Source: Chitinophaga sp. CB10
GTDB taxonomy: Bacteria > Bacteroidota > Bacteroidia > Chitinophagales > Chitinophagaceae
DNA length: 64,000 nucleotides
Direction: 5' to 3'
NCBI GenBank assembly: GCA_001870995.2
Contig: MLAV02000014.1
Location: forward strand, 1 to 64,000
The position numbers were made by a program, and so were the translations under genes. Below the pieces are notes generated by a model, which was not told the origin of the DNA, made no database searches, and worked only from the letters and a program-made list of their open reading frames with translations. Of this stretch, positions 43,716 to 52,598 are shown piece by piece; positions within the stretch are counted from its first letter, which is position 1; every line of letters begins with the position of its first letter.

Positions 43716-45026
43716 TTAAATTTCCCGCACCGGAAAGGTTACAATGAACTCAGTGCCTTCGTTGATACGAGATTGGCAGGAAATGGTACCGCCCATTATT
43801 TCCGTGTACCGGGATACGATATGTAAGCCCAGGCCAGTGCCCTGGATATGGGATACATTACTACCCCGGAAAAACCGTTCAAATAAGTGCTGGCGGTCTT
43901 CTTCCGATATGCCGATTCCATTGTCCCTGACAGACAGTTGCAGGTTGTGTCGATGATCGCTTTTGCTCCGGACAGTGATGACGCCTCCTTCCGGTGAAAA
44001 TTTAATGGCATTGGACACCAGGTTCATCACAATATGTTTAAGGAGGGTAGGGTCGAGCTTTGCTTCGTGCCCGCCTTCATGTACATACGCTATTTCTTGT
44101 GACGCCTTTTGGAGTCCCTGCATTTCGCTAATGACAGTGCCTATTAGTTTGCCCGGGTCAAAGGTACTATTCCGGACCTGAATTTTTCCTTCCTCAATTT
44201 TACCTACAGAAAGGAAATCATTCAAAATATCAGTTAACATATTAACAGAAGATACAATCCGGCGGATATGTTTATCCCGCTTGGGCTGATCTTCGCTGTG
44301 CTGGTATTGGCTGATCAGGTACACGGACGACAGGATGGTGCTGAGCGGGGTCCGGAACTCGTGAGAGGCCAGGGATACGAACCTGGACTTCAGTTCATTG
44401 AGTTCCTTTTCCTTTTCCAGCGCCTGCCTTAATTCCGCCTCTGCGCTCTTTTTTTCCGAGATATCGATGGCGATGCCCACGTAGCCGGTAATTTGGTTGG
44501 CATTCCTGATGGCGCTGATCGTGAGCGACACAGGCAGCTTCGAGCCATCCCGGCGGATGTAGGTCCATTCGTACTCATTGGGCATGTTCAGCTTGGCCTT
44601 GATGGTCAGGGTATCTATGCCGGGGTCTACAATCTGCTGCAGTTGCAGGGAGAACTCGGCTGCCCGCCTTTCCATTTCCTCCGGATCGTGGAACAGCAGG
44701 GGCGATTCGATCTCGATCACATCCACCGCCCGGTAGCCCAGGAGCCGCTCCGCCGTTGGGTTAAAATAGCGGATATAGCCTTCCGGACTGAATACGAGCA
44801 TAATGGCGTCCGCGTTGTTCCAGATGCTGTTGAGGAAGCTGTTCATGCGCTGCAGGGCGTTATCCTTCGCCTCTTCGGCGCGGAGCCTGCTCTTTAGCTC
44901 TTCGACGGTAGCAGTGAGCTGGCGGGTACGCTCTTCCAGCAGCCGGTCAACTATGGCCTGCTGCGCCGGCGTGAATCCGGCGATTTGCTCCTTGTTGCTG
45001 ATGGTCATATGAATACGGTCATACAT
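43716..45026 (-). CDS. PAS-domain sensor histidine kinase
   Basis: Cytosolic sensor kinase (436 aa) without membrane segments: N-terminal coiled coil (about residues 25-60), one PAS domain (about 65-195), then HisKA with H222 in SHEFRTPLSTI and an HATPase domain with N-box NLVSNAIKFSP and G-boxes DNGIG and GTGLGLHIV. Partner of the downstream response regulator-Crp fusion (4-nt gap). It may start at the ATG at 45026 or at 45008. Divergent from an NAD-binding gene across 50 bp. Confidence 0.92.
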   Translation of the reverse strand: MYDRIHMTISNKEQIAGFTPAQQAIVDRLLEERTRQLTATVEELKSRLRAEEAKDNALQRMNSFLNSIWNNADAIMLVFSPEGYIRYFNPTAERLLGYRAVDVIEIESPLLFHDPEEMERRAAEFSLQLQQIVDPGIDTLTIKAKLNMPNEYEWTYIRRDGSKLPVSLTISAIRNANQITGYVGIAIDISEKKSAEAELRQALEKEKELNELKSRFVSLASHEFRTPLSTILSSVYLISQYQHSEDQPKRDKHIRRIVSSVNMLTDILNDFLSVGKIEEGKIQVRNSTFDPGKLIGTVISEMQGLQKASQEIAYVHEGGHEAKLDPTLLKHIVMNLVSNAIKFSPEGGVITVRSKSDHRHNLQLSVRDNGIGISEEDRQHLFERFFRGSNVSHIQGTGLGLHIVSRYTEIMGGTISCQSRINEGTEFIVTFPVREI

Positions 45027-45076
45027 AAATTTAACGATTCCGGTTACTTTCTGTACCTTTCCAATGACATATTTCG

Positions 45077-45739
45077 ATGAAAATTAATGTGATCATAACA
45101 GGTACGACCGGTATGGTGGGCGAAGGCGTTTTGTATGAATGCCTCGAACATCCTGACATTGCCGCTGTTTTGGTCATAAACCGCAAAACCTGTGGCGTGG
45201 TGCATCCCAAACTCAAAGAAATAATTCATCACAATTTCTTTGATATTACTGCAATCGTTCCGCAGCTGCGCGGATATCATGCCTGTTATTTTTGCCTGGG
45301 CGTATCCTCGCTGGGTATGAAGGAGGAAATTTACCGGCATTTTACCTACGACCTCACCCTTTACATGGCAGGGGCGATAGCCGCTGAAAACCCCGACATG
45401 ACGTTCTGTTACGTTTCCGGCGCCGGTACCGATACCACGGGGCGCAGCCGCCGGATGTGGGCACGGGTAAAGGGGGAAACGGAAAAGGCCTTGCAGCAGC
45501 TCCCTTTCAAGGCTGTGTACAATTTCCGGCCGGCCTATATTCAACCGATGCGCGGTTCAAAGAACACTCATAGATTCTATTACGCTTTTTCATGGCTTTA
45601 CCCCCTATGGCGGCTGGCTTTTCGTAATTATGTATGCACCCTGGGGGAGCTTGGTAAGGCGATGATTGCGGTGACGTTGCAGGGGTATGAAAAGCGGACC
45701 CTGGAATCAGGGGATATAGTGCGGTTGCTGAAAAGCTGA
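45077..45739 (+). CDS. NAD(P)-binding atypical SDR/epimerase-like protein
   Basis: Cytosolic NAD(P)-binding protein (220 aa) of the atypical SDR/NmrA-like group. The N-terminal TGTTGMVGEGVLYE matches TGxxGxxG. It lacks the YxxxK pair at the usual place, so it may be a sensor or a reductase of unusual type. A possible -7 element TACCTTTC (45054-45061) lies 15 nt upstream. Function unknown beyond the fold. Confidence 0.8.
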   Translation: MKINVIITGTTGMVGEGVLYECLEHPDIAAVLVINRKTCGVVHPKLKEIIHHNFFDITAIVPQLRGYHACYFCLGVSSLGMKEEIYRHFTYDLTLYMAGAIAAENPDMTFCYVSGAGTDTTGRSRRMWARVKGETEKALQQLPFKAVYNFRPAYIQPMRGSKNTHRFYYAFSWLYPLWRLAFRNYVCTLGELGKAMIAVTLQGYEKRTLESGDIVRLLKS

Positions 45740-45879
45740 AGCATAAAAAAGATCTCCCGGCGATTGGCAATAGCAAAAAAATTATCATCGTAATGAATCC
45801 TTTCTGGCGGTGTTGGTCATTTTCAAATTCCAGCAGGTAGTATAGGTTGGGGTAAAAAATATTTTTTTCCCTGTAAAGA

Positions 45880-45920
45880 AAAAGCCGGGAGCGGATGAAT
45901 CCATCCACTGCCCGGCTTTT
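45880..45920 (-). terminator. terminator of the outer-membrane receptor gene
   Basis: AAAAGCCGGG (45880-45889) and CCCGGCTTTT (45911-45920) flank a loop with its own small GGATG/CATCC hairpin. On the minus strand it ends in TTTTCTTT. It is 22 bp beyond the stop. Confidence 0.85.
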
Positions 45921-45942
45921 GAAACTATAGGAATCGTGTGTG

Positions 45943-48504
45943 TTATTGCATCACTCCTGACATGCCTTCCATGCCAGCGCCCATGTTCTTACGTTTGAAC
46001 AGGGATACATCCATTTTACCGAAGCGGTAAGCGAATGTCAGGCGGAACATCTGCGGGTCACGCAAACGGCTATACGTTTGGTTGAAGAAAGTACTTTCGG
46101 AGTACTGCTCGTTGATGCGGCTTCTGAAGATATCGTTGGCAGCAAAGGTGATGCTGGCAGCGTTGTTTTTCAGGAAGCTTTTCTTCAGCGCGGCGTCTAC
46201 ACCGTAGAAGCCTTTGATATAACCCTGGGAGGCGTTTTGTGCCTGCTGCATCGGCGGGCCGTCCATACGCTGTTCTTTGTTGACAGGCAGGTTGGTTTTG
46301 GACTGGTAGGTACCGGAGAGTTGGAGTTCCAGCGTCCACGGCAGTTTGATATTGTTGTTCAGCTTACCGTACCAGCTCCAGAGCGCGTCCTGGGATGCGC
46401 CGGCAATATCCGTTTTGATCTTACTGTTGTAGATGTTTACGTTGGCCGAGAGGTTCCACCATCTGGTAACGTTGGTGGTGGCGGTGAGCTCCGCACCTGC
46501 AGCATAGCTGGAATTAGCGTTGATGTAGGTGTTGATCAGGATGCTGTCGCCGGTGGCAGGGTTTGCCTCTTTGGTCAGGTAACGGGTGATCAGGTTAGAC
46601 GTGTATTTGTAATACAGTGTAGCCATGAACGTTGCATTGTTCTTGAAAGTTTTCAGGTAGGAAAACTCCAGGGACTGCGTGAATTCCGGTACCAGGTCAG
46701 GGTTACCCCTGTTGATGTTCAGCCGGTCGGTAGAATCCGTGTAGGGGATGAGCTGCATGAAGTTAGGCCGGTTGATGCGGCGGGTATAACTCATTTGCAG
46801 TTCCTGGTTGTTGTTGAGCTTTTGGCTCAGGAACACGGACGGGAAGAGGCTGGCCGGGTAGCTGTTGCTGAATTTCTCGCTTTTGCCGAGGATTTCCCCG
46901 TCGTAGCTGCTGCTTTCCAGGCGTAGGCCTACCTTATAGCCAAACTTGCCGATGTTATCGGAGATGCTGGCGTATGCGGCGTACACGTTATCGTAGTTTT
47001 TGTAGTGGATGCTGGCCGCGTCGATGAAGCGGAACTCGCCGGTGGCGGGGTCCAGGAAGTAGTTGTCGCTCCGGGTGTCTGTTGTTCTGCGGGAGAAGCG
47101 CAGCCCTGTTTCCAGCTTCATGGTTTTGGTGAGCGGGTCCACATAATCCGTTTGCGCGGTCAGGAAAGAGATTTTACCACCGCCGTTGATGCGTTGCTGT
47201 TCCATGGTGCTGGGTTCAGACGCTTTCAGGTAGTTGGTGGTATAGAGGGAATTGTTTTCCGCTTTACCTCCGAAGTAGTTGACATCCACCGTCAGTTCTT
47301 TACCTTCTTTGGGGAAGAGGTGTTTCATGCCCAATACCAGCCCGTTGGCATTGAATTCACTTTTCACATCTGATACCCTTTGACTGTAATATCTCTCCTT
47401 AGTGCCTGAGAAGAGGCTGTCGGTAGTGATGTCAATTACTTCGTTAGGTTTCATGGCGCCGTGTACTTTGATGCCGGCAACGGACAAAGTAGTACGGTTA
47501 TTCATGAAGTAATCAACGCCCAGCTTTCCGAATACAAAACCGCCGTTGGTTCTGTTCCTGTTATCCTGGTGGATGAAGGAAGGGGTTTGATCACCGAAGT
47601 TATTTCTGTCAGTAAAGCCGGTGCTTCTGCTTTTGGACTGGTTGCCCATGCCGCTGGCGCTGATATTGAATTTACCCTGGCGTACGTTGAAATCGGCGCC
47701 ACCGTTTAACGCGCCGCGTTTATCCACACCGGCGCGGAGGTTACCGTTGTATCCTGTTTTGCGGTTCTTTTTCAGGACCAGGTTTAGGATACCGGCATTA
47801 CCGCCGGAGGCGTCGTATTTGGCGGAGGGGTTGGTGATCACTTCCACGCTTTCGATCGCATCGGCAGGGATCTGCTCGAGGGTGAGGGTGGTAGGGCGGC
47901 CGTCGATATACAGCTGAGGGCTGGAGTTACGTACGGTTACGTTACCATCGATGTCCACGTTTACGGAAGGAACGTTTTTCATCACGTCAACGGCGGTACC
48001 GCCGGCGCTGGTGAGGTTCTTTTCCACGTTGAACACCTTTTTATCGATATCGAGCTGCATGAGCGGCTTGGTACCTGCAACGGTTACACCCTGGAGCTGA
48101 CTTACATCTGCTTCCAGTTTGATGTTTCCGAGGTCTTTATCGAAAGGAGGGAATGTTACCGGTCTTTCTATGGCTTTGTAGCCAGTCATGCTGATGCGCA
48201 GTTTCAGCCCGCGGCCCATGGGCACGTCGTCCAGGCTGAATTCACCGTTTACTTTGGTGAGGGCGCCTTTTACCAGTACGTCCTTCGCTTTTTTGGTGGC
48301 GGGGTCCACTTTTGGCTGAAGGATGATTACGGATGCGTAAGGGATGGGCTTACCATCGTTGTCGAGGAGCTTACCATACAGATGTCCGGTCATACCGCCC
48401 ATAGCCGGCATTGCGCCGCCGCGGGGAGGGGCGCCGGCAGGAGCCTGTGCGCGGAGGCCGAGGGTCAACAACAGCATGGCAATTAACAAGTAATACTTTT
48501 GCAT
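45943..48504 (-). CDS. outer-membrane beta-barrel receptor (OMP_b-brl_3 type) with carboxypeptidase-like domain
   Basis: TonB-dependent-receptor-like outer-membrane protein (853 aa). A signal peptide (ends LRAQ) and a Pro/Gly/Met-rich linker precede a carboxypeptidase-regulatory-like domain (about residues 40-130), a plug (about 150-240, VEVITNPSAKYDASGG) and a long barrel of the OMP_b-brl_3 group. Unlike SusC it has no SusD partner. It is preceded by a -7 element and a pair of LytTR-type direct repeats identical in layout to those before the LytS/LytTR operon 2 kb upstream, so it is probably their target. Ligand unknown. Confidence 0.9.
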   Translation of the reverse strand: MQKYYLLIAMLLLTLGLRAQAPAGAPPRGGAMPAMGGMTGHLYGKLLDNDGKPIPYASVIILQPKVDPATKKAKDVLVKGALTKVNGEFSLDDVPMGRGLKLRISMTGYKAIERPVTFPPFDKDLGNIKLEADVSQLQGVTVAGTKPLMQLDIDKKVFNVEKNLTSAGGTAVDVMKNVPSVNVDIDGNVTVRNSSPQLYIDGRPTTLTLEQIPADAIESVEVITNPSAKYDASGGNAGILNLVLKKNRKTGYNGNLRAGVDKRGALNGGADFNVRQGKFNISASGMGNQSKSRSTGFTDRNNFGDQTPSFIHQDNRNRTNGGFVFGKLGVDYFMNNRTTLSVAGIKVHGAMKPNEVIDITTDSLFSGTKERYYSQRVSDVKSEFNANGLVLGMKHLFPKEGKELTVDVNYFGGKAENNSLYTTNYLKASEPSTMEQQRINGGGKISFLTAQTDYVDPLTKTMKLETGLRFSRRTTDTRSDNYFLDPATGEFRFIDAASIHYKNYDNVYAAYASISDNIGKFGYKVGLRLESSSYDGEILGKSEKFSNSYPASLFPSVFLSQKLNNNQELQMSYTRRINRPNFMQLIPYTDSTDRLNINRGNPDLVPEFTQSLEFSYLKTFKNNATFMATLYYKYTSNLITRYLTKEANPATGDSILINTYINANSSYAAGAELTATTNVTRWWNLSANVNIYNSKIKTDIAGASQDALWSWYGKLNNNIKLPWTLELQLSGTYQSKTNLPVNKEQRMDGPPMQQAQNASQGYIKGFYGVDAALKKSFLKNNAASITFAANDIFRSRINEQYSESTFFNQTYSRLRDPQMFRLTFAYRFGKMDVSLFKRKNMGAGMEGMSGVMQ

Positions 48505-48526
48505 TATAAGAGGAATTATGAGTATG

Positions 48527-48534
48527 CAAAAGTA
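48527..48534 (-). promoter_or_regulatory. -7 element of the outer-membrane receptor gene
   Basis: TACTTTTG on the minus strand, exact TAnnTTTG match, 22 nt before the ATG. The LytTR-type site begins 26 nt further upstream. No TTG at the -33 spacing. Confidence 0.6.
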
Positions 48535-48560
48535 TTCTGAAGAAATGATGTTTTTAAGTA

Positions 48561-48590
48561 AATGCGACCAGTGGTGAAAAAAATGCTACG
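48561..48590. promoter_or_regulatory. LytTR-type operator (copy A)
   Basis: Two direct half-sites, AATGCGACC (48561-48569) and AATGCTACG (48582-48590), starting exactly 21 bp apart (two helical turns). Aligned without gaps to copy B at 50509-50538, about 25 of the first 32 bases are identical. Confidence 0.7.
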
Positions 48591-48722
48591 AAATTGCTGA
48601 TTTCTTCTTTGTGTGGTATGGAAATTATGTGCTGTTGGATTGTTTTGATGTTGCGTGATGCGGCTGTAGTTTTTTAGGGGTGTTGGTGTAATCCCGCTTC
48701 TGCATAATGCGGGCCATATCCT

Positions 48723-49436
48723 TTAAAATCCCGCTTTCCCCGTCAGCGCCTGTATCGCATCCCTGAAAGTATCGCCCACAGGGAGTTCCAGCTCATCAAG
48801 GAAAAGGCTGTTTTTGCGGATGGCCGTAATATGGCTCACGGCAACGATGTAGGATTTGTGGATACGGAGGAATTTGCTGGCGGGCAACTGCTCTTCCATC
48901 GACTTAACGGACATACGTGTTACAACAGGCTTTGCGCTGCTCCGCAGGTGGATGCGCACATAATCCTTCAGGCCTTCGATCCAGATGATATCGTCGAACA
49001 CGACTTTGAACAGGCTATAATCCACATTTACAAAAAAGAATTCCGGGGCTGCTTCCTTGCCCGTTTTGCTGGCCGCTTTCAGTAAAAACAGTTCGTGGGC
49101 TTTGTTGCAGGCTTTGATAAAACGTTCCAGGGCTACGGGTTTTACGAGGTAGTCCGTAACGTCCAGGTTGAAGCCTTCCAGCGCATATTTTTCGTATGCC
49201 GTAATGAGGATCACCATGGGTTTGCTGGCCATGGATTGCAGGAATTGCAGGCCGGTGAGGCCGGGCATTTGTATGTCCAGGAAAATGAGGTCTACCGCCT
49301 GGCGTTGTAATACTTCAATGGCTTCAAACGCATTGTTACATTTAGCTATCAGCTGCAGGTAGGGAACTTTCGTGATATTATCTTCCAGCAGGTCGAGCGC
49401 CAGCGGTTCATCGTCGACGGCAATACATTTCAGCAT
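48723..49436 (-). CDS. LytTR-family response regulator
   Basis: Response regulator (237 aa): receiver domain with phosphoacceptor D54 in LIFLDIQMPGL, and a C-terminal LytTR DNA-binding domain (about residues 135-235, VFDDIIWIEGLKDYVRIH and KFLRIHKSYIVA). LytTR domains bind paired direct repeats about two turns apart, which fits the repeats at 48561-48590 and 50509-50538. It overlaps the histidine kinase gene by 1 nt. Confidence 0.93.
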   Translation of the reverse strand: MLKCIAVDDEPLALDLLEDNITKVPYLQLIAKCNNAFEAIEVLQRQAVDLIFLDIQMPGLTGLQFLQSMASKPMVILITAYEKYALEGFNLDVTDYLVKPVALERFIKACNKAHELFLLKAASKTGKEAAPEFFFVNVDYSLFKVVFDDIIWIEGLKDYVRIHLRSSAKPVVTRMSVKSMEEQLPASKFLRIHKSYIVAVSHITAIRKNSLFLDELELPVGDTFRDAIQALTGKAGF

Positions 49437-50470
49437 CAGTGCAGATTTAATTGCAATAATACAGAAAACCAGCCATCCTGTTTGCGGATGTCCAGCTTAT
49501 ATTGTTGATGATAGAGGAGGTTCAGGCGGCGACTCACATTGGCGAGGCCGATGCCGCTGGTTTTATCCTTGATTTCCAGGGGCAGGTCCATGTATTTATT
49601 CCTGACGGTAAAATACAGCACATTGTTTTGCACTTCCAGGCTGATGGTGATCTGCGCGTCCTGTATCATGCCGGTGCCGTGTTTGAAAGCGTTTTCCACA
49701 AAGGGGATCAGCAACATGGGTTCAATCTGGTAGCCGGTTTCAGGGGCATTCAGCTCCGAAGTGATGGTTACATTCTTTCCGAAACGCTGCTGCTGTAAGT
49801 CGATATAACTCTGGAGGTATTCAATTTCCTTTGCCAGGTCCACCTGTTGTTCATCGGTTTCGTACAGCATATAGCGCATCAGGCTGGAAAGTTTGATCAG
49901 CGAGGGTTCCAGCGCATCGGATTTTTTGCGGGCCAGGGCCACCATGTTGTTCAGCACGTTGAACATAAAGTGCGGGCTTACCTGGGAGCGCAGGAGGGAT
50001 AACTCCGTCTGCAGGTTTTCGTTCACCTTTTCGGAGGCGAGGCGCTCCTCCCGTAAACGGTCCCGTATCATCTGGAACGCGGTACTGGTGGAGAGTATGA
50101 AGAATGCCGTGAAAAAGGTGAAGAGGAAGGCGGGTTTCACGTCTACCTTGTGGGCCTGGGTGAAAACCATTTCGAACGCGTAGCGCAGGCTGTAGAGGGC
50201 CAGCAGCACGGTGAGGATGCTGGCGGCGTATTCCAGGTAACGCTTTTTATAGACGAAGGAAGGAATATATACGAGGGCGTTCAGGTAGAAGAACCCGATC
50301 AGCGCCGCAAAGTACACGCAAAAGAAAATAGCCCAGGCGTCATGATCCGGCGATGGCCTGGGGTCCTCGTAGGAAGGCTTCAACAGTCGGGGCAGCATAA
50401 ACAGTAGCAGCCAGGCAAATATATGCATGGCAGTTATAGCCCACTTATTATTATACCAACCTTGTTTCAT
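49436..50470 (-). CDS. LytS/YehU-type sensor histidine kinase
   Basis: Membrane sensor kinase (344 aa) with four N-terminal membrane segments (about residues 10-130), a coiled coil, and a His_kinase domain with H167 in SQVSPHFMFNVLNN plus an ATPase domain (GIGLANVSRRLNLLY). Overlaps its response regulator by 1 nt. Predicted start at ATG 50470, but the -7 element ends only 4 nt upstream, so translation is leaderless or begins at a later Met (residue 15). Likely autoregulated through the LytTR-type repeats upstream. Confidence 0.92.
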   Translation of the reverse strand: MKQGWYNNKWAITAMHIFAWLLLFMLPRLLKPSYEDPRPSPDHDAWAIFFCVYFAALIGFFYLNALVYIPSFVYKKRYLEYAASILTVLLALYSLRYAFEMVFTQAHKVDVKPAFLFTFFTAFFILSTSTAFQMIRDRLREERLASEKVNENLQTELSLLRSQVSPHFMFNVLNNMVALARKKSDALEPSLIKLSSLMRYMLYETDEQQVDLAKEIEYLQSYIDLQQQRFGKNVTITSELNAPETGYQIEPMLLIPFVENAFKHGTGMIQDAQITISLEVQNNVLYFTVRNKYMDLPLEIKDKTSGIGLANVSRRLNLLYHQQYKLDIRKQDGWFSVLLQLNLH

Positions 50471-50474
50471 CCAA

Positions 50475-50482
50475 TAAAGGTA
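50475..50482 (-). promoter_or_regulatory. -7 element of the LytS/LytTR operon
   Basis: TACCTTTA on the minus strand, one base off consensus, 4 nt before the ATG. The LytTR-type site begins 26 nt upstream, the same spacing as in front of the receptor gene. Confidence 0.5.
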
Positions 50483-50508
50483 GAGATAATCGCTTTTTAG
50501 GGGGCTAT

Positions 50509-50538
50509 AATGCGACCAACTGCGAAAAATATACGACG
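50509..50538. promoter_or_regulatory. LytTR-type operator (copy B)
   Basis: Half-sites AATGCGACC (50509-50517, identical to copy A) and TATACGACG (50530-50538), again 21 bp apart. It lies between the AarF stop and the kinase start. Confidence 0.7.
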
Positions 50539-50543
50539 AATCC

Positions 50544-51878
50544 TTATTCGGGTTGCCGCCCGTCCACCAATTGTTGTATGCGGTGCTGGCCGGTGATGAT
50601 GTTTGCCTGCAGGTCGCTCAGGATGCTGTAGAGGCCGAAGTAGGTGCGGTTGATGTACAGGGAATGACTGGAACCGCGCGCCACCTTGGATTCCCGGATT
50701 TCCTTCATATTGTACAGTTCATCCATGTAGGCATATACCTCGTTGAAATAACTTTCGTTGCCGAAATCAAACGTTTCCTGGGTGAAAGGCAGCGTCATCA
50801 GGTCAATCATGTGCTGGAACAGCTCCGAGAAGAACGCCACTTCCTTAGGCGTATCGCTGGGATGCAGCATTTCCAGGTTGATGTAGATCTGGTGGCGGCG
50901 GGCCGTGTCTTTCAGCACTTCCTTATCCACCAGCAGGAAGTAATTTTCGTAGAAATCTTCCGGGATCACTTTCACGCAGCCGAAGTCAAAAATGCCCACG
51001 CGGCCATCCGGCTGCATGAGGAAGTTGCCGGGATGCGGATCGGCGTGTACCTGGCGGAGTTTATGCACCTGGAACTGGTAGAAGTCCCACAGGGCCTGCC
51101 CTACTTTATTACGGATTTCCTGGCTGGGCTTTGTTTGCAGGAACTCCTTGAGATGGAGGCCGTTGAGCCAGTCCATGGTGATAATGCGTTCGGAGGAATA
51201 CTCCGGGTAATAGCCTGGAAAGAGGAGGCCGGGGATATGCGCGCAGGCGGCCGAGAGGTCCATGGAGCGGCGCAGTTCCAGCTGGTAGTCGGTTTCCTCC
51301 AGCAGTTTGGTTTCTATCTCCTCAAAATATTTATCCATATCCACTTCGTTCATGCCTACAATGCGCATGGCGAAGGGTTTTACGATACGCAGGTCCGACT
51401 TCACGCTGGACGCCACGCCGGGGTACTGGATTTTTACGGCCAGTTGTTTACCGTTCTTCTCCGCCCTGTGTACCTGCCCGATGGAGGCGGCATTGGAGGC
51501 GTGCATATCAAATTTATCGAACAGCTGGGCGGGGGATTTCCCCAGCGTTTTCAGGAATGTATTTACGACGAGCGGCCCTGATAAAGGCGGCGCGCTGTAT
51601 TGGGACATGGCAAATTTTTCAGCATAGGCTTTAGGGAGCATACCCTTGTCCATACTAAGCATCTGCGCCACTTTCAGGGCGCTGCCTTTCAGGTTGCTGA
51701 GGGTATTGTAAATATCGGCGGCATTATCCTGGTGGAGGGATTCCTTGCTGATGGAAGGGTCCATCAGCTTACGGGTGTAATGCTTGATATAGTTGGTGCC
51801 TACTTTGAGGCCGGTGGTAACAAACTTGCCGGCACGTTCTACTTTTCCGGTGGGTATATTGGATTGTTCCTTCATCAC
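50544..51878 (-). CDS. AarF/UbiB-family atypical kinase
   Basis: Atypical kinase-like protein of the AarF/ABC1/UbiB family (444 aa). Visible family features are the KxGQ-like helix region (SNLKGSALKVAQMLSMDKGM), the AxIGQVHRA loop, VKIQYPGV with the catalytic Lys, and DPHPGNFLMQPDGRVGIFDFG. Members act in quinone biosynthesis or lipid homeostasis. Bacteroidota make menaquinone, so a ubiquinone role is not expected. Its start overlaps the stop of the upstream TetR-type gene by 1 nt (tight operon). Confidence 0.9.
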   Translation of the reverse strand: MMKEQSNIPTGKVERAGKFVTTGLKVGTNYIKHYTRKLMDPSISKESLHQDNAADIYNTLSNLKGSALKVAQMLSMDKGMLPKAYAEKFAMSQYSAPPLSGPLVVNTFLKTLGKSPAQLFDKFDMHASNAASIGQVHRAEKNGKQLAVKIQYPGVASSVKSDLRIVKPFAMRIVGMNEVDMDKYFEEIETKLLEETDYQLELRRSMDLSAACAHIPGLLFPGYYPEYSSERIITMDWLNGLHLKEFLQTKPSQEIRNKVGQALWDFYQFQVHKLRQVHADPHPGNFLMQPDGRVGIFDFGCVKVIPEDFYENYFLLVDKEVLKDTARRHQIYINLEMLHPSDTPKEVAFFSELFQHMIDLMTLPFTQETFDFGNESYFNEVYAYMDELYNMKEIRESKVARGSSHSLYINRTYFGLYSILSDLQANIITGQHRIQQLVDGRQPE

Positions 51879-52504
51879 TATTTCTTCATAAATATAAACT
51901 TGCCAAAATCGAGCAAACTATCGAGCGTATTGGAGCCGATCAGCTGGAAGCTGAGGTTGACGGCCTTTTCGATGGCGGCGTCTGTGAGTTCGAAATTATC
52001 GCTGGTATCATCCAGCCAGTATTTGAGTACAAAGAGCGCCTGCACCCAAAATCCGTGAACGTATTGATCGGAGATGTATTTGCGTTCCTTTATTTCCGTG
52101 GAAGCGTATCCTTCTTTGATCAGCGCGGAGATGTAATCGTAAAAGGCCGTTTTGAAAGCGGACAGTTTGTTACGGTATATCAACGGCACGGTGAAGATAT
52201 CCCGTTGCAGGAGGAAGTAGCTGCGGTCTTCCCGGAGCCTGGATACCCACAGGAAGTAAAAGGAGAGAAGCTTTTCCTGCGCGTTGTACTGCGGATAGGT
52301 TTCATCGGCCTGGAGTTGCTGCAGCGTTTCTTCAAAAACAGCGAGCCAGATGTCCCTTTCCACTGCTTCCAGGGAGCTGTAAAATCCGTAGAATTCGCTT
52401 TCCGGCATGTCTATCGTTTTACAGAGCATGTACACGGATACCGGTTCCTTCCCGTTTTCCAGCAGGTACATCTTATATGCGTTGCGGATTTGTTGTTTGT
52501 CCAT
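51878..52504 (-). CDS. TetR-family transcriptional regulator
   Basis: TetR-type regulator (208 aa): N-terminal helix-turn-helix (IRNAYKMYLLENGKEPVSVYMLCKTIDMPESEFYGFY region) followed by a helical ligand domain. The start was set at ATG 52504 (MDKQQ); the frame extends 7 codons further to 52525, which would cross the promoter. It is cotranscribed with the AarF gene. A perfect inverted repeat sits just upstream of its promoter and is the natural candidate for autoregulation. Confidence 0.85.
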   Translation of the reverse strand: MDKQQIRNAYKMYLLENGKEPVSVYMLCKTIDMPESEFYGFYSSLEAVERDIWLAVFEETLQQLQADETYPQYNAQEKLLSFYFLWVSRLREDRSYFLLQRDIFTVPLIYRNKLSAFKTAFYDYISALIKEGYASTEIKERKYISDQYVHGFWVQALFVLKYWLDDTSDNFELTDAAIEKAVNLSFQLIGSNTLDSLLDFGKFIFMKK

Positions 52505-52529
52505 AAGATGACAATTTTGGGTCACTCAA

Positions 52530-52537
52530 CAAATTTA
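52530..52537 (-). promoter_or_regulatory. -7 element of the TetR-AarF operon
   Basis: TAAATTTG on the minus strand, exact TAnnTTTG match, 26 nt before the ATG at 52504. A TTTG lies 15 nt upstream, inside the operator. Confidence 0.55.
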
Positions 52538-52539
52538 CG

Positions 52540-52560
52540 TCACTTTGCGATACAAAGTGA
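52540..52560. promoter_or_regulatory. perfect operator palindrome of the TetR-AarF operon
   Basis: TCACTTTG, 5 nt, CAAAGTGA, perfect 8-bp arms directly upstream of the -7 element, covering the -33 region. A typical TetR repressor position. Confidence 0.65.
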
Positions 52561-52598
52561 AATTTTCTGCAGCTTGAAATGTTAAATCTCTTAACGGT

